DNA from: Rhipidocladum racemiflorum
Taxonomy: Eukaryota > Streptophyta > Magnoliopsida > Poales > Poaceae
Direction of reading: 5' to 3'
Assembly: GCA_036346355.1 (NCBI GenBank)
Contig: CM070579.1
Span: 5,642,001-5,706,000, forward strand
Length of the DNA stretch: 64,000 bases
A program made the position numbers and the translations under genes. Positions 14,201-25,285 of this stretch are shown here, one piece after another (the stretch's first letter is position 1; each line of letters starts with the position of its first letter). The notes under the pieces are model-generated. The model did not search any database. It worked only from the letters and a program-made list of their open reading frames with translations, and was not told the origin of the DNA.

Positions 14201-17200
14201 GAGGTTTCAGCTTAAACATACAATCTATAAAAGCTTGCTTATGACGGCTACGAATGGATAAATTTAAGTGAGTAACAATCAATAGACTAACGCATAAAAA
14301 ATATAAGTTTTTGGCTACTAGTTATTAGGAACAAGCTTACTTTAAGAAGTTTCTAGCGATAAAACATTTTAAATTCCGATTTCCTATTTATATATAAATT
14401 TATTCGTTTGTTTTATTAATTTTAAGGTTTATAGCACAATGGTTTAGGCTTTTTTTAATAGGATTCAGAGGCAAAGCATGTTATAATATAAATGTTTTTA
14501 CATAAATAGAACAATGTTGCCTTAGAGTATTCTGAGGCTGGTTCTATAGGCATTAGTGCTTATCTGTGACGTTCTTAGTCATTTTCTAACCTCATGTATG
14601 TCTAAGTTTATGTTATAAACGGTTAGATTTCGTTTAGATTTGCGACTGCAGTTTACACGGTTATATGACCATTTTTATAACATTAGTAGGTATTAATCCT
14701 AGAAGTATTTTGAAACCGGTTTCACATCCTTTGGTTGTTATTTGTGAAAGTTATTAATGTTTTAGATTTCATGTATATAGAAAATTTGATACTCCCTCCG
14801 TTCATTTTATAAGGCTTATTTTTTGAATGATCTTGTTCGCAAATATGAGGCTTGCATATAGATTTAATGATATCTTTTCTTCTATACCCCTATTTATTCT
14901 CTCTCAACTATATACATTTATTCATTACCACTCACACAAAGTATATCTTTCATCTTCCAAGACAATTAAGTGAGGGCATCTAAGTCATTTTCTCTCGTAC
15001 CTTTCTCAATTTCAATGCAACCTTAATCCTTGTACAAAGTCAAAATATGCCTTATAAAAATGAACGGAGGGAGTATCTATTATGAACTTGATTTTAAACT
15101 AGATTGGACATTGCATTTTTTGCAAATTAAGATGGTTTTGATCTTAGGATTGTTTTGACACTAGTCCTATACTATTTTATTTATATTTACTCATTTTCTT
15201 AATTCCTTAAGTATGTTATGTCTATCATATGAAAGCATATGTTGATTAAGGGCTAAATGCATCCTATGACTAGGATCAAACTTACAAATGGAAATCAATG
15301 CAGACTAGGGGTCAAGTATAATCATTTTTATAGCATTAAATGGTCCTGTCCTATAGATCATTCATAATAGGTTTTATATGCATTACTACCTATATGTGTA
15401 TTTTAACTATATACTAAGCACCAGTGTTTTGATAGCATGGTTATTCACTAACTTAGTCCAACCTTAGTCAATTATGAAATGTTCTTGCATATCTAGACAT
15501 TATGATTAAAAAAGGGGTTTAGGAATTGATTTTATCAAAATTTTAATTTATATATTCAAGTTATCACTATTTGGGTTTCTATGTATTGTATAATGATCTA
15601 TTCATGGATTTAATTCAAACAAAGTTCAAATTTAAATGTTTTGTAGAAATGAGATTCTTTGTCTCAGAAATTTTTAGAAATTTATTCCATATCTTTAAGA
15701 GCTAGGGTTTACACTTTTGTATAGAGACTAAATCTAGGTTTTGAATATAAAGAGACATAGTAACATGTGAAGTAACAAGTAAAAATTCAATGGTACACTA
15801 GGTTATGCATTTTTTAATATCTAGTACATTGAAATCAACTCTAATTGGAAAACGATACAAACTAAGTTGAAATCTAAGTATTTTTGCATATTTAGGTTTC
15901 TAATGACATAATAATTCTAACAAAATTAATTTCACTCAATTTAGATTTGATTTGCACAAAAGCCGTATTGAAATTATTTAAACCTTCTATTTAAATTTGA
16001 ATTTAAATCATGCACAAAGGTTTAATTCAAAATGTTTTTGCATACTTAAAATCTACATAATTTAATAAAAATTTAGAAACTTGTTTGGTCAGATTTGGAT
16101 CTATAATACAAAAGCTATGCACAACTGAAGCTCTAGGTTTTCTGTAGTTTCCAAAAAAGAAAAATACGTTTTCATTCAAAGGAGGCGCCTTTCTGTTTTT
16201 GGCTGGCTTCTAATTTAAGGCACTGACTGGTGGGGTCCTCTGGCAGTGGGTGCATGTGGCTTGAGGGACTGATATAAGGGACCCAGTTCGGCAGTGAGTC
16301 TAGGGCTGGGGAGCTCACCGGAGGTACTTGTCGCTGGCGAGGGGACAAGCAGCTCGGCCGGCCGGTGGGCGGAGGAGCAGCAGGAGGAGGTGGCGCATCC
16401 GGTGCTCGGTTGGGCCTGGGGATGACCGGAACAGGGCGACCACCGGGCCGAGCGGCGGCTGCCATGGCCGGCTTTGGGCTAGCTTGGCCGACAGCGAGAC
16501 AAGCGAAGGGTTCTGCAGCCGAGGGCCAAAATAGAAAAAGGGGGGTGTGGTGAGCTCCTGGGAGGCGACGGCCAACGCCGTGATGACCGGCAGTAGTGGC
16601 GCGGCGAGGAGGTGCTCCGGTGGCAAGAAGTGTCCGTGGTGACGCCTACTCGATGGAGGGAAGGCCAAATTGGTTTGGGGGAAAAATTTGGCAAGCCTTG
16701 GTGATGCTCAACGTGAATGGAATCGAAGAATCGTGGCCGGAGCTGAGATATAGGCGCGGTGGCCGGCGGCCGCAAAGGAGGGAATTAAACCCAAATTAGA
16801 GCTTGAACTTGGGAATGGATGCTCTGGAAAAATGAGGAGCAAGGTGGGGATGCTAGGGTAGCTTTTATAAGGTCGAGAGGCGGTGGGAGTAGTAGTGTGG
16901 ACTGAGAGCACGAGGCGGCGGCTGGCGCTTGGTTGCTCTGGTCCATTCGGGAAGAAGAGGGAGAAGAAAGCCAAGGCAAGCAGCTGGGTCTGGGGTATTA
17001 ATGGCAGTGCAGTGTGGTGCTGAATCAAGGCTTGAGTTCAAACTGTTATGACTGGAGGGAGACAGCGACGTGCTCTCGCGATTAATCTCATCTATAGCGT
17101 AGAAATGAAACAGAGGAGCAGAGAAACTAGAAGAAGAGAGAAGAATAGAGGGAGTGGAGGCTGACATGTGGGGTCGATCCCATGAGGTAGTCGATAAGAG

Positions 17201-20200
17201 AGGAGAGCTCTCTTCCCTCTGATCGGTAGGCTCACAAGATAATCGGGCCCACTTGGCAGCGGGACAGAGGAAAGGGTGGTCGGCTGGGTCATTTAATGAA
17301 GTGGAGTCCACCTGTCGGTCAAAGGGCAATATAAAACCAGATTTGCTTCCTCTGATAGTCGGCAAAAGTGAATTAATTGCGGGTCAAATTTCAACAGTAA
17401 TTTTTGAAACTTTTTATTTAAGCTCCTGAGTAAGTTTTCTACGTGCTGTAAAAACTTTAGGTAAAAACATCTTGACTATTAATTATTAAAAATCTGACAA
17501 CGGGGACTGTTCCCGATTTTAATTTCTGTAAATGATTTATTTGAGGGTACAAATTTAGTTATTAATTTTTAAAACTTTTTGGTTAAGTTTAAAAATGACT
17601 TAAAAAATTTTACATAAATTTTCCGATTTTCAGTTTGAGTGATTATTTTCTAAGAAATCTTTTAATTCAAATTGCATAATTTCAATTTTCAAAATTTAAT
17701 TTAGAATTGGGACTAAATTTTACTTATTAATTTTTAATATTTTTACTAAAGGTAACTCTTGATCTGAGGAGTGTATGGTAAAATTTTGGGCTGAGGATAA
17801 GTGTGGTAAAAATTTCTGAAATCTTTCTTTGCGCTATTGGTAGTAAAACCTAATAATTAAAACATCTTTTCTTTAATTAATTGAGTTCACACACATTTTG
17901 ACTGCACAAGATTGGTTCCAGAGATTTCCAAGGGTTTTATAATATTTTTACAGATTTTTACAAAGTTTTTACTTTTTACCCAGTTTCCTTTTTACTTTTA
18001 TCTTTTTACTAAATCAATACAATTGATTTTCTTAAAAACCAAAATTCGAGAAATGGTGAAAAGGTGATATTTTGAATTAAAATCTTTATTCTAATTAAAA
18101 AATTTATTTAATTCTATTTTTAAATTTTCAATTCCTATTTTTTAAATGTTCAGGATGTTACAACCCCCTAGCCCTTACTGGGTCCGCCCATGATTCTACC
18201 GTGGATGAGTTTTATGTGTGGCTGTCCTTAGTGTGGCGTCGGCTTGATTCTCTTGGACCAGACAATATCCTATATTGCCTTGTATAGAGATTACCAGTAT
18301 CCCATATTGCCTTGTATAGAGATTGCTAGTATCACATATTGCTTTGTGTAGATATTGCCTTATATAAGCTTTTCTTTTGTACCCGCATGTACGTGTATAT
18401 ATTATGGCCTATTGGCCTCATGATGAATACAACTGTTATTCATAACAGATAATACATCAATACAATGAAGGTACAAAGCATAAACATAAGAATATAATTT
18501 CAAAAACCATAGTCCCAATTTCTTAGGATAGCAATGCGGCGAACAACCCTACGTCGTGAGGTGGGGAATCAAATTTAATTCCTGATAATATAAGCAATAT
18601 TAATAAAATTGTGAAAAAACGAGCCTTCCCAGCAATTTATGATAGAAATGCGGTGTTAACAATTCTACGTAATAAGGATGCAAAAGTAGGATGCTGAATT
18701 GCTGCTTAATTCATAATCAGGATTCAAGAGCAATACAGTTATGATAACATCAATCCAATGTATAAAAATCTAATCATAATGTTACCTGCAGGTCTCCCAT
18801 TTAGATTTGCCAATGACCGGACTAACGTGAAGTGCCTTTTGCACCTCAGCCAAGTTGAAGTATACAATTGAATGCTTTTCAGTACATGGATCATACTGCT
18901 CTCCCATTTTTCCAACAGACTATCAAAAGACATCATGATTACGAATCAGATGAACAGAAAAACATGCGAGAATTCATGAAGCATACAAGTCTCAATATTA
19001 TGAATGTAGCAATGAGTACCCATTTGCACATGATCCTAATTTATATGGACAGTTTAGATCAAGAATTTTTTCCCTTCTTGGTTTAGACGAGTCATTTTTT
19101 GTGCCAAAGTGTTTGTATTTTGGAACTCTTTTCAGATTTTTATTAAATAAAGAAAAATATAGTGCCCAAACCTACATTTTTCTTTTTCATTTTTTGGAGA
19201 AAACAATAGGGTCCTGTGATTCCCCTAGAGTCGCTTAGCACCACCTCAGATATGAAGGTATTAACACATGCATACATAGTTGAGTCAATTATATCAAATT
19301 TAAAAATATCAGGTAAAAAGTTATATTGAAATTCTCTTGCATGACTTGAGTTGCAGGAGCTTGAAAACTTACATGCAGCCTTTTCATCACTCTGTTCCAT
19401 GAGGAGGCGAAAGATGCATGACAAGTAGGTGTGAAGATACTATATGAGTCAATGTTCCCAGCTTCAGTGCTAGCAATGTCAAGAATCTTTTCACACTGTG
19501 GAGATGTGTGCACAAAGGACTCAAAATCACAGAAAATGTTCAGTAGCCTGTATGTTTGATCAGAAATCAAGCCGGTGGTCCACATGAATTGAAATATTCC
19601 ATAGTGGTCATGGAAATCATCAATCAATGCATTTCCTACCTGTAAGAAATGGCATTAGACATAGAAATAAAAGAGACGAGTAAATATTATGGTTCCTAGA
19701 CATCATTAACTAATGCATCATAATTCAAAACACATATTCTATGTACATACCAACTTTAGGTATACTTGTCACGCGATCTGGTTTTTGTCCCTATATATTT
19801 TATAACTCAACCAATGAAAATATACAATAACATAAACGAATTAATCAAGTCAAACAACAAGCTACCAACTTATCTCCCCTAATTTACAAGGAAATTATAA
19901 GGGAAATAGAGAAATTAGCATACCATCATTCAAATGTACACAACATACAAAGGTCAGTCAGATAACCCACCAATCACATGTGCTAGATGCATTCCACTTA
20001 ATTTGCAAATTGCAAATAAGTTCAAATTTCTTATCAGAAGGAGGTAGAACTTAAGGGGCAACAACATTGCAAATGAAATTACTGCTATAAAAATATTAAA
20101 ATGAGGGCAGCAATCTAATTTGGTCCTTAATGAAAACATGTCTTGCTAGTTTTGTCATAAACAATCAAAATACATGATGAAATTATAGAATTAAAATGCA

Positions 20201-22030
20201 GAAGTACCAAAGCCATACCATATAGCCCTTTAGATTGATTGATCTGTCTCCAGTGGCCTCATGGTGCCTCTTTATGGCTTGAGCCAATTGTGGAACATAG
20301 TGACCTAACCAAATCAGAGATACACTTGAGTTTAGAAAGTTTCTAAAGAAAGAAACAGTAGACTGTATAGAAGAGACGAAAATACAAGATTCTACGGACC
20401 AGCATAACTCTCTCCAGTCAAATAAAATTCGCGCCCCTTGTACTGAGGAAATCGTTCAAGCCAATTTGTTAAGAACACCAAAGAATCCTTGGCTATAACA
20501 CATTGAGAATACCAGTAAGCAAACTCTAATAGCATTACTCTTGGAGAACACAAATTTCATGTAAACCATATGATAGGCAGAGTGAAAGGATTTGCAGTAC
20601 CAGTCCTCTCATCCCCATTACTTAAAACATCATCAGAGGTGTTGGAATATGAATAACCAACACCAACCGGTGAATCAAGGAACAAGATATTTGCAACTGA
20701 AAATTAAAAAAAAAAACTGTTAAGAAGCCTGTCTTCCAAATATCAATCTGGAGTGCAATAACTATAAGAACTAAGAAATTTAGCAAAAGAAAATGAGTAT
20801 TAATATGAAACAAGAAAGGTTTGTGAGACTGAAAACTAAATCTACAATACAATATGTGTACAAGTAACAACCCAAGGAATCCAATTCATCAAATAGAAAT
20901 AATACTAAAAGGCAGGCAGTTGATTGGTTTAAGAACTTCTGGTGAAATATTTCGTAAGATTGTTCCCTTTGTTTCCAATAGAAAAGCAAGAGCGAAAGAT
21001 TTGTCTTTTATGAGGAAAAAAAACTTATTTATTTACAGATAATATCTGCCATCAGTGGAGACCAGAAACAGAAGGTTGAAAGAAGGTGGCAGCATATAAA
21101 AAATAAATTAATTAACAAAAGTGGTGGTATTCCTCATGAATCGAATTTGCTTCTGTTGAATGCTACCTTGGTTCCAAGAGTAAGGATTCATGTGTACACC
21201 CTTTCCATCTGCATTAACATGGAAAGGTCCAACTTCTTCCGCAAGTCCAAAAGCAATTGATGAGCAACCAGGCCCTGGAAAATGAAATGATGTAAATTCA
21301 CCATTATAATCTCAACCCATTCATAGTATTGTAACCAAATGAAATTCGGTGAGTAAAGGAGATGTTAATACCCCAGATAAATTTATCAATACCCAACAGA
21401 AATATTTCAGAAATTATAACTACCAAGGACTTGCCTCACAAAGAAGGGGCATATCCTATGCAATCAACAGTTTGGTGCAATCACTGTGCAATCAAACTAA
21501 AAAAAGTTTCAAAAAATTCTAAAAAAATCATGGATGTACATCTCAACTTACCCCATCTACGTATAAAAGTTAGTTTAGTGAGGTTTACTTTTGTATTTCG
21601 CAATATACAGCATTCAGAATAGGCATTTAGTACATATGATTTTCTAGCGACTCTCTAAAGCAATACAATAAGGAATAATTGATTATTTGCCACAGATGCA
21701 CATCAACTTTGTGGCAAATAATCAATTATTACTAAAATTTAAGGCCAGATCACGCAAAGCGCGGTGGGTACCTCCGTTGAGCCAGAGCACGAGGGGCTTG
21801 GAAACCGGGTCGTGCGCGGCCTCGAAGAACCAGTAGAAGAGCGCGGCGCCGCGCTCCTCGCTGACGGTGACGTACCCCGCGTAGTGCGCGAAGCTCACGT
21901 TGAAGTCCTGCCCCGGGACCCGCGGCACCCGGTCCCTCTCCTGCTCCCCCTGCCACGGCGCCGCACCGGAGGCGGCGGCGGCGGCGAGGACGAGGAGCAG
22001 CAGGGCAAGGGATGGGAAGGCGCTTGACAT
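5286..22030 (-). CDS. serine carboxypeptidase-like protein (peptidase family S10)
   Basis: Ten exons on the minus strand: 22030-21772, 21274-21167, 20696-20601, 20492-20400, 20304-20219, 19639-19373, 18919-18786, 6619-6524, 6079-5971 and 5450-5286. They sum to 1413 nt (470 aa plus stop), every intron is GT-AG, and phases match throughout. The start was chosen because it opens a hydrophobic signal peptide ([15 protein letters not shown]), implying a secreted or vacuolar enzyme. Family landmarks in order are WLNGGPGCSS (exons 1/2), [22 protein letters not shown] with the nucleophile Ser, VGNALIDD, a C-rich middle (exons 6-7), SGDTDAVIP with the catalytic Asp, and GAGHEVP with the catalytic His. 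S10 enzymes remove C-terminal residues at acidic pH, and plant relatives can also act as acyltransferases. The sequence fits the group II peptidase-like type. Length is normal for the family. The odd feature is intron 7, about 12.2 kb of nested transposons. Substrate is unknown. Confidence 0.93.
7731..8443. mobile_element. 713-bp hAT-like non-autonomous TIR element
   Basis: Terminal inverted repeats CATAGTTGTCACGG and CCGTGACAACTATG match over 14 bp. The flanks are GATGTGCT (7723-7730) and GATGTGAT (8444-8451), an 8-bp duplication with one mismatch, as for hAT elements. The right two thirds are GC-rich with open frames on both strands of low-complexity composition, possibly captured host exon DNA. 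No transposase is present. Confidence 0.68.
11101..11218. repeat. two (GA)n microsatellite tracts
   Basis: GA runs at about 11101-11124 and 11180-11218 inside the long solo LTR. They create artificial Ser-Leu or Arg-Glu frames on both strands. Confidence 0.85.
12230..12239 (+). promoter_or_regulatory. primer-binding site of the intronic Copia element
   Basis: TGGTATCAGA lies immediately after the LTR terminal CA and is complementary to the 3' end of initiator Met tRNA, the usual primer for plant Copia elements. Confidence 0.8.
12690..13134 (+). pseudogene. Copia gag remnant, first part
   Basis: Translation after the leader gives FDGLNYRD, then a stop where Trp is expected, then [13 protein letters not shown]. 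Further on come an acidic stretch, a second stop, [19 protein letters not shown] and [17 protein letters not shown]. This order matches the Copia gag polyprotein domain (UBN2 type). Several in-frame stops (TAG and TAA) show it is dead. The frame is interrupted at 13143 by a TIR element and resumes at 18192. Confidence 0.75.
13272..18162 (-). mobile_element. second long Gypsy-type LTR, truncated at one end
   Basis: Homologous to the solo LTR 6900-12119 from the GTGGTTGTACGG region onward, and it ends CAGGATGTTACA. The part matching the first ~1.8 kb of the other copy is missing, so the left boundary is approximate and no target duplication is seen. It carries a Stowaway MITE. No coding region was found. 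The 16300-17350 part is GC-rich with overlapping proline/arginine frames that I regard as chance. Confidence 0.65.
14792..15073. mobile_element. Stowaway-type MITE (Tc1/mariner)
   Basis: The inverted ends CTCCCTCCGTTC and GAACGGAGGGAG, with TA duplications at 14790-14791 and 15074-15075, are the hallmarks of grass Stowaway MITEs. Length 282 bp, non-coding, with a long self-complementary structure. Confidence 0.92.
18192..18254 (+). pseudogene. Copia gag remnant, second part
   Basis: Directly after the TIR element the frame reads [10 protein letters not shown], then [12 protein letters not shown]. This continues the gag domain that stopped at 13134. The 3' LTR begins right after, so most of gag and all of pol were lost before or during spread. 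Confidence 0.7.
18255..18447 (+). repeat. 3' LTR of the intronic Copia element
   Basis: Carries the same ATTGCCTTGTATAG repeats and TGGCCTATTGGCCTC string as the 5' LTR and ends TTCATAACA before the GATAA duplication. The start is approximate. Confidence 0.75.
21674..21730. repeat. perfect 20-bp hairpin in intron 1
   Basis: Arms 21674-21693 and 21711-21730 are exact reverse complements (AATAATTGATTATTTGCCAC), separated by a 17-nt loop. It lies about 40 nt inside the first intron of the carboxypeptidase, near the donor site. It could be a tiny MITE remnant or a pre-mRNA stem. No target duplication was resolved. Confidence 0.8.
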
Positions 22031-22344
22031 TGCGGACTTGCGGAGACCGCAGCGAGCAGCAGTACCCTCGCGCCGACGACCGCACAGCACGGGAGGTTAA
22101 GGTGTACTTTGGTTTTGGTTAAGGCCAGCGGCCAGTGGTTAAGACTCGAGTCGGACTAGCGACTGGCGAGTGGTGCGAGGTACGGTTGCGTTTCGTGCAG
22201 TGCACTCCTGCTGCAGCTAGCGCCGAAGCAAGGTCCGAGGCAGGGTTTTTAATAGGCCGTCTCAATCCTATTTTCACCGCCCAATCTTTTATCTTATCCT
22301 CAGATCTCCACGGCCACTGGATCCATATATCATCCTCAAATAAC
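22031..22344. promoter_or_regulatory. short upstream region between the carboxypeptidase gene and a retrotransposon
   Basis: About 310 bp of non-TE DNA holds the 5' UTR and presumably the core promoter. Beyond it the truncated Gypsy LTR begins, so any distal promoter elements have been displaced or replaced by LTR sequence. Confidence 0.5.
22246..22254 (-). promoter_or_regulatory. possible TATA box of the carboxypeptidase gene
   Basis: TATTAAAAA on the minus strand, about 215 nt upstream of the start codon and within the ~300 bp separating the gene from the truncated Gypsy element. The position is right for a core promoter. No expression data are available here. Confidence 0.35.
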
Positions 22345-22502
22345 CAACAACAGATTGAGCAACTCAGAAAAGGGGAAAGAACCAGAGGGAAACAGAAAAA
22401 GGAAGAAAGAAGCTAGAAGAAGGAAGCCATATTCCATTTCGCGAATCTGTTACAACCCTACCGAACTCCCTTTTAAAGAGACTCCTTTACTCCTTACAAG
22501 TG

Positions 22503-22721
22503 TGTTAGGCAACCTCGCTATCGAATAGTTCGGGGTTGCCTAATAGATCTCAAGTGGAGAACAGAGAGAGAGGGCGAGAGACACAATATGAGGAGGAACG
22601 GGTCTGCTTTATTATTATGTATGCTTATGTACAATGGGGTGACCCCCTGCCTCCTATATATAGCGGTTCTGCTTAGAGATAAGGAAGAGTCCATATCGGA
22701 TACGAATCCGGTTTCCTAACA
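22503..22721 (-). repeat. 3' LTR of the Copia element
   Basis: 219 bp with inverted tips TGTTAGG/CCTAACA and a TATATATAG box near 22655-22663. The adjacent polypurine tract (minus-strand AAGGGGGGG) lies at 22722-22730. Confidence 0.92.
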
Positions 22722-23025
22722 CCCCCCCTTGGACTCTTCACTGCGAGATGCATATGCCTCATTAAAACTCCATAAAAACCCAGTGGGAAAAATAATTGGA
22801 GAAAGAGTACATAGCACACGTTTGCTGTGTTGCACGGATTGCCTCATCAAAAACCTTATGTAAGAAAACTTCAATGAAAAACTTACTTAAGGAAAAGAGT
22901 ACAATCCACCCAAACTTCAATGTTAATCTTCAAGATTCATGTTGGGTACTCAAACTTCATGTTTGAGATTTATGTAGGAGTATGTGAAAATTCTCCCCCT
23001 GAAATCTGCACTTCTCTAAGCCTCA

Positions 23026-23322
23026 TCATCCCGATTCCTCTAACACATCTTTCAAAGGAAGATGCAGGAGTGACTTAGTGAATAAATCTGCGAGATTTTC
23101 ACACGACTTAGTATGCAAGATCTTTATCTCGTTCATCTTATGCAATTCATGGGCATAAAAGAACTTGGGGTTGATATGCTTTGTGAGGTTACTCTTCACA
23201 TATCCCATTTGTACTTGAGCAACACAAGCTGCATTATCTTCATAGATAATGGTGGGGGTTTGTTCCATGTTCAAACCACATGACTTACGGATGTGATGAA
23301 CCATTCTTGAAGCCATGCACAT
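23026..23322 (-). pseudogene. Copia RNase H C-terminal part
   Basis: Shows IIYEDNAACVAQ, TKHINPKFF and ENLADLFTKSL, the standard end of a Copia polyprotein. RNase H removes the RNA strand during cDNA synthesis. It is out of frame with the RT block upstream (23391-24116), so the polyprotein is broken. Confidence 0.85.
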
Positions 23323-23390
23323 TCTCGAGAGGCTTCATACAAGGCAATTATTTACGAGTGGTTTGTCGACGCGTTGAGACAAGAGTCCGC

Positions 23391-24116
23391 TTAGATGACT
23401 TCTACGAAATTGTTGCTCCACCGCAAAGGAAAACATACCCGCTTGTGACTTGCCAAGTATGTGGGTCCGATAGGTACCCAAAGATCGGCATAGCCAACCA
23501 AATTCAATTCATTGTTTCTTACGTAAAACAAGCCAAGGTCTTTGCTTCCTTGAAGGTAACGGAAGATGTCCTTCACCCCTTTCCAATGCCTTTTGGTGGG
23601 TTCTGCACTGTACCGCGCTAGCAAATTCACGGCGAACGCTATGTCCGGCCTAGTGCTATTCGCAAGGTACATGAGCGCTCCAATTGCACTCAAGTATGGG
23701 AATTCCGCTCCCAGGACTTCCTCCCCCTCTTCTTTAGGCCTGTACGGGTCTAGGTCTGCTTGGAGTGACCTTCCGACCATTGGAGTCTTTGCGGGGTATG
23801 CCTTTTCAAAGCCAAATCTCTCCAACACTTTCTGCGTGTAGGATGCTTGGTGTACCAAGATTCCACCTTGGACATGTTCAAGCTGCAAGCCTAAACAGAA
23901 CTTGGTTTTACCCAAGTCTTTCATTTCAAACTCAGATTTCAAGTATGTGCATGCTTCTTCAATTTCCTCATCCGTCCCAATGATGTTCAAGTCATCTACA
24001 TAGACGGAGATTATACAAAATCCATTCGTGGATCGTTGTATAAATACACATGGACAATCTTCGCTGTTCATGTAGCCTTTCTTGCAGAGAAAGTCACTCA
24101 AACGAGTGTACCACAT
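23391..24116 (-). pseudogene. Copia reverse transcriptase, C-terminal part
   Basis: Contains the active-site motif SVYVDDLNIIG and then MKDLGKTKFCLGLQ, VLERFGFEKA and STRPDIAFAVNLLARY, all diagnostic of Copia RT. It is separated from the N-terminal RT block (24295-25173) by a frame change near 24120-24290. Its last residues run out of frame after LVGYAD. Confidence 0.88.
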
Positions 24117-24294
24117 TCTTCCCGATCGTCACCCATACAGTTGATTTCTCCAATTTCACATCAGTATAGGTTTCTCGCTTGCTCTGTCTTGGTTCGGCAT
24201 AGGGATACCTTCCAGGTACTTTCATGTATATCTCCGAATCCAAGTTTCCATACAAATATCTTTGTGACAACATCCATTAGCTTCATTCTCAACT

Positions 24295-25173
24295 TCAAGT
24301 TGTTGCCATTGAGATCAAGTATCTAAAGGTAATTCCACCCATGACCGGAGAATAGGTTTCTTCATAATCAACCCCAGGACGTTGAGTGAAACCTTGAGCG
24401 ACAAGCCTTGCCTTGTACCTTATAACTTCATTGTTTTCATTCCTCTTCCGAACAAAAACCCATTTGTGACCTACGGGGTTTATATGGGGAGGCGTGCGGC
24501 ACACAGGCCCAAACACCTTTCTTTTATTCAGAGAGACTAACTCTGCGGTGATTGCCTTCTTCCAATCTTCCCAATCGAGCCTTTTCTTGCACTCTGCGAG
24601 AGATGCGGGCTCGGGATCATGATTAATGATCGTGGCAATCTTCTTTGCAAAGTATGCATCGACATTGGCTGTTGCTCTATTCATTGATTCTCCCGTTATT
24701 ACAAAGTTTATGGCCATTTCATCATAGGGTGCTTCGTGCACTTCTACTTGCTCTTCATTGCTATTTCCCATTCCAGGAGCAAGTTCATTTAGTTTTTCTC
24801 CGCCAATGTGTGCGCACACATTATTTCCGGCGGCTTCTTCCAATGGAAGGTTCAGATCTGGAATTGCCTTTTCCTGAGCTTCTTTCCGTGCAGGTCTCAA
24901 GCGGCTCCCCTTCTTGCTTTGGGGCACTTTTGTGATTGGTGTGGTAAGTCCTCTCACCCGATTTTCCCAGGCGTCTCCGGGTACTTTGGGTTTGAGAAGC
25001 CGATCTCCTGTTTCTTTTCTTTGAGGCCTCGAACAGGATGAGGGATACCTTCGCTTTCTTTGGTATTTCCACCCTCTCTGGTGCATTTCTTGCTTTGGTA
25101 CATGCGACTTAACCACGCTCTTGAGATCACAAAAATGATCAGGCGATTCATTTGCTAAATTCTCGCAAATCAA
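24295..25173 (-). pseudogene. Copia integrase tail and RT N-terminal part
   Basis: The second half reads WKKAITAELVSL, GHKWVFVRKRN, RYKARLVAQGFTQRPG and YEETYSPVMG, the conserved entry into Copia RT. The first half, rich in K/R/E, is the variable integrase C-terminal region. Frame breaks bound it on both sides. Confidence 0.85.
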
Positions 25174-25285
25174 TTATCTTACGGACTTCTTGATTTGCTT
25201 CATTAGTGCGAGGGTCATGCGCTGGGATCCCAGTGGAATGCCATACTATTTCCGGCATTTTTCATCCAATGGTTGATTCTCTCCC

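Larger units (their letters stand above)
13144..18191. mobile_element. TIR element inserted in Copia gag
   Basis: Flanked by GATGCTACC (13135-13143) and GATTCTACC (18192-18200), a 9-bp duplication with one mismatch. Its ends are imperfect inverted repeats: GTGGCAGACCCAG on the left against GGGCGGACCCAG on the reverse complement of the right end. Most of its length is a long LTR that inserted later. Its own DNA appears to be only about 130 bp on the left and 30 bp on the right. The class is uncertain: 9 bp favours Mutator-like, while an 8-bp reading would favour hAT. Confidence 0.55.
6783..18447 (+). mobile_element. Copia-like LTR element filling intron 7
   Basis: Flanked by the 5-bp duplication GATAA (6778-6782 and 18448-18452). 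The 5' LTR is 6783-6899 plus 12125-12229, split by an insertion, and the 3' LTR is about 18255-18447. Both LTRs share repeated ATTGCCTTGTATAG units and the string GGCCTATTGGCCTCATGAT. A primer-binding site follows the 5' LTR. Internal DNA holds only a damaged gag, so the element is non-autonomous or internally deleted. It lies antisense to the host gene. Its first base is C where TG is expected, probably a mutation. Confidence 0.82.

Noticed and set aside
16172..17365. Cluster of long Pro/Ser/Arg-rich frames on both strands
   Set aside because: GC-rich LTR DNA with overlapping frames in all phases; no domain and no conserved codon pattern.
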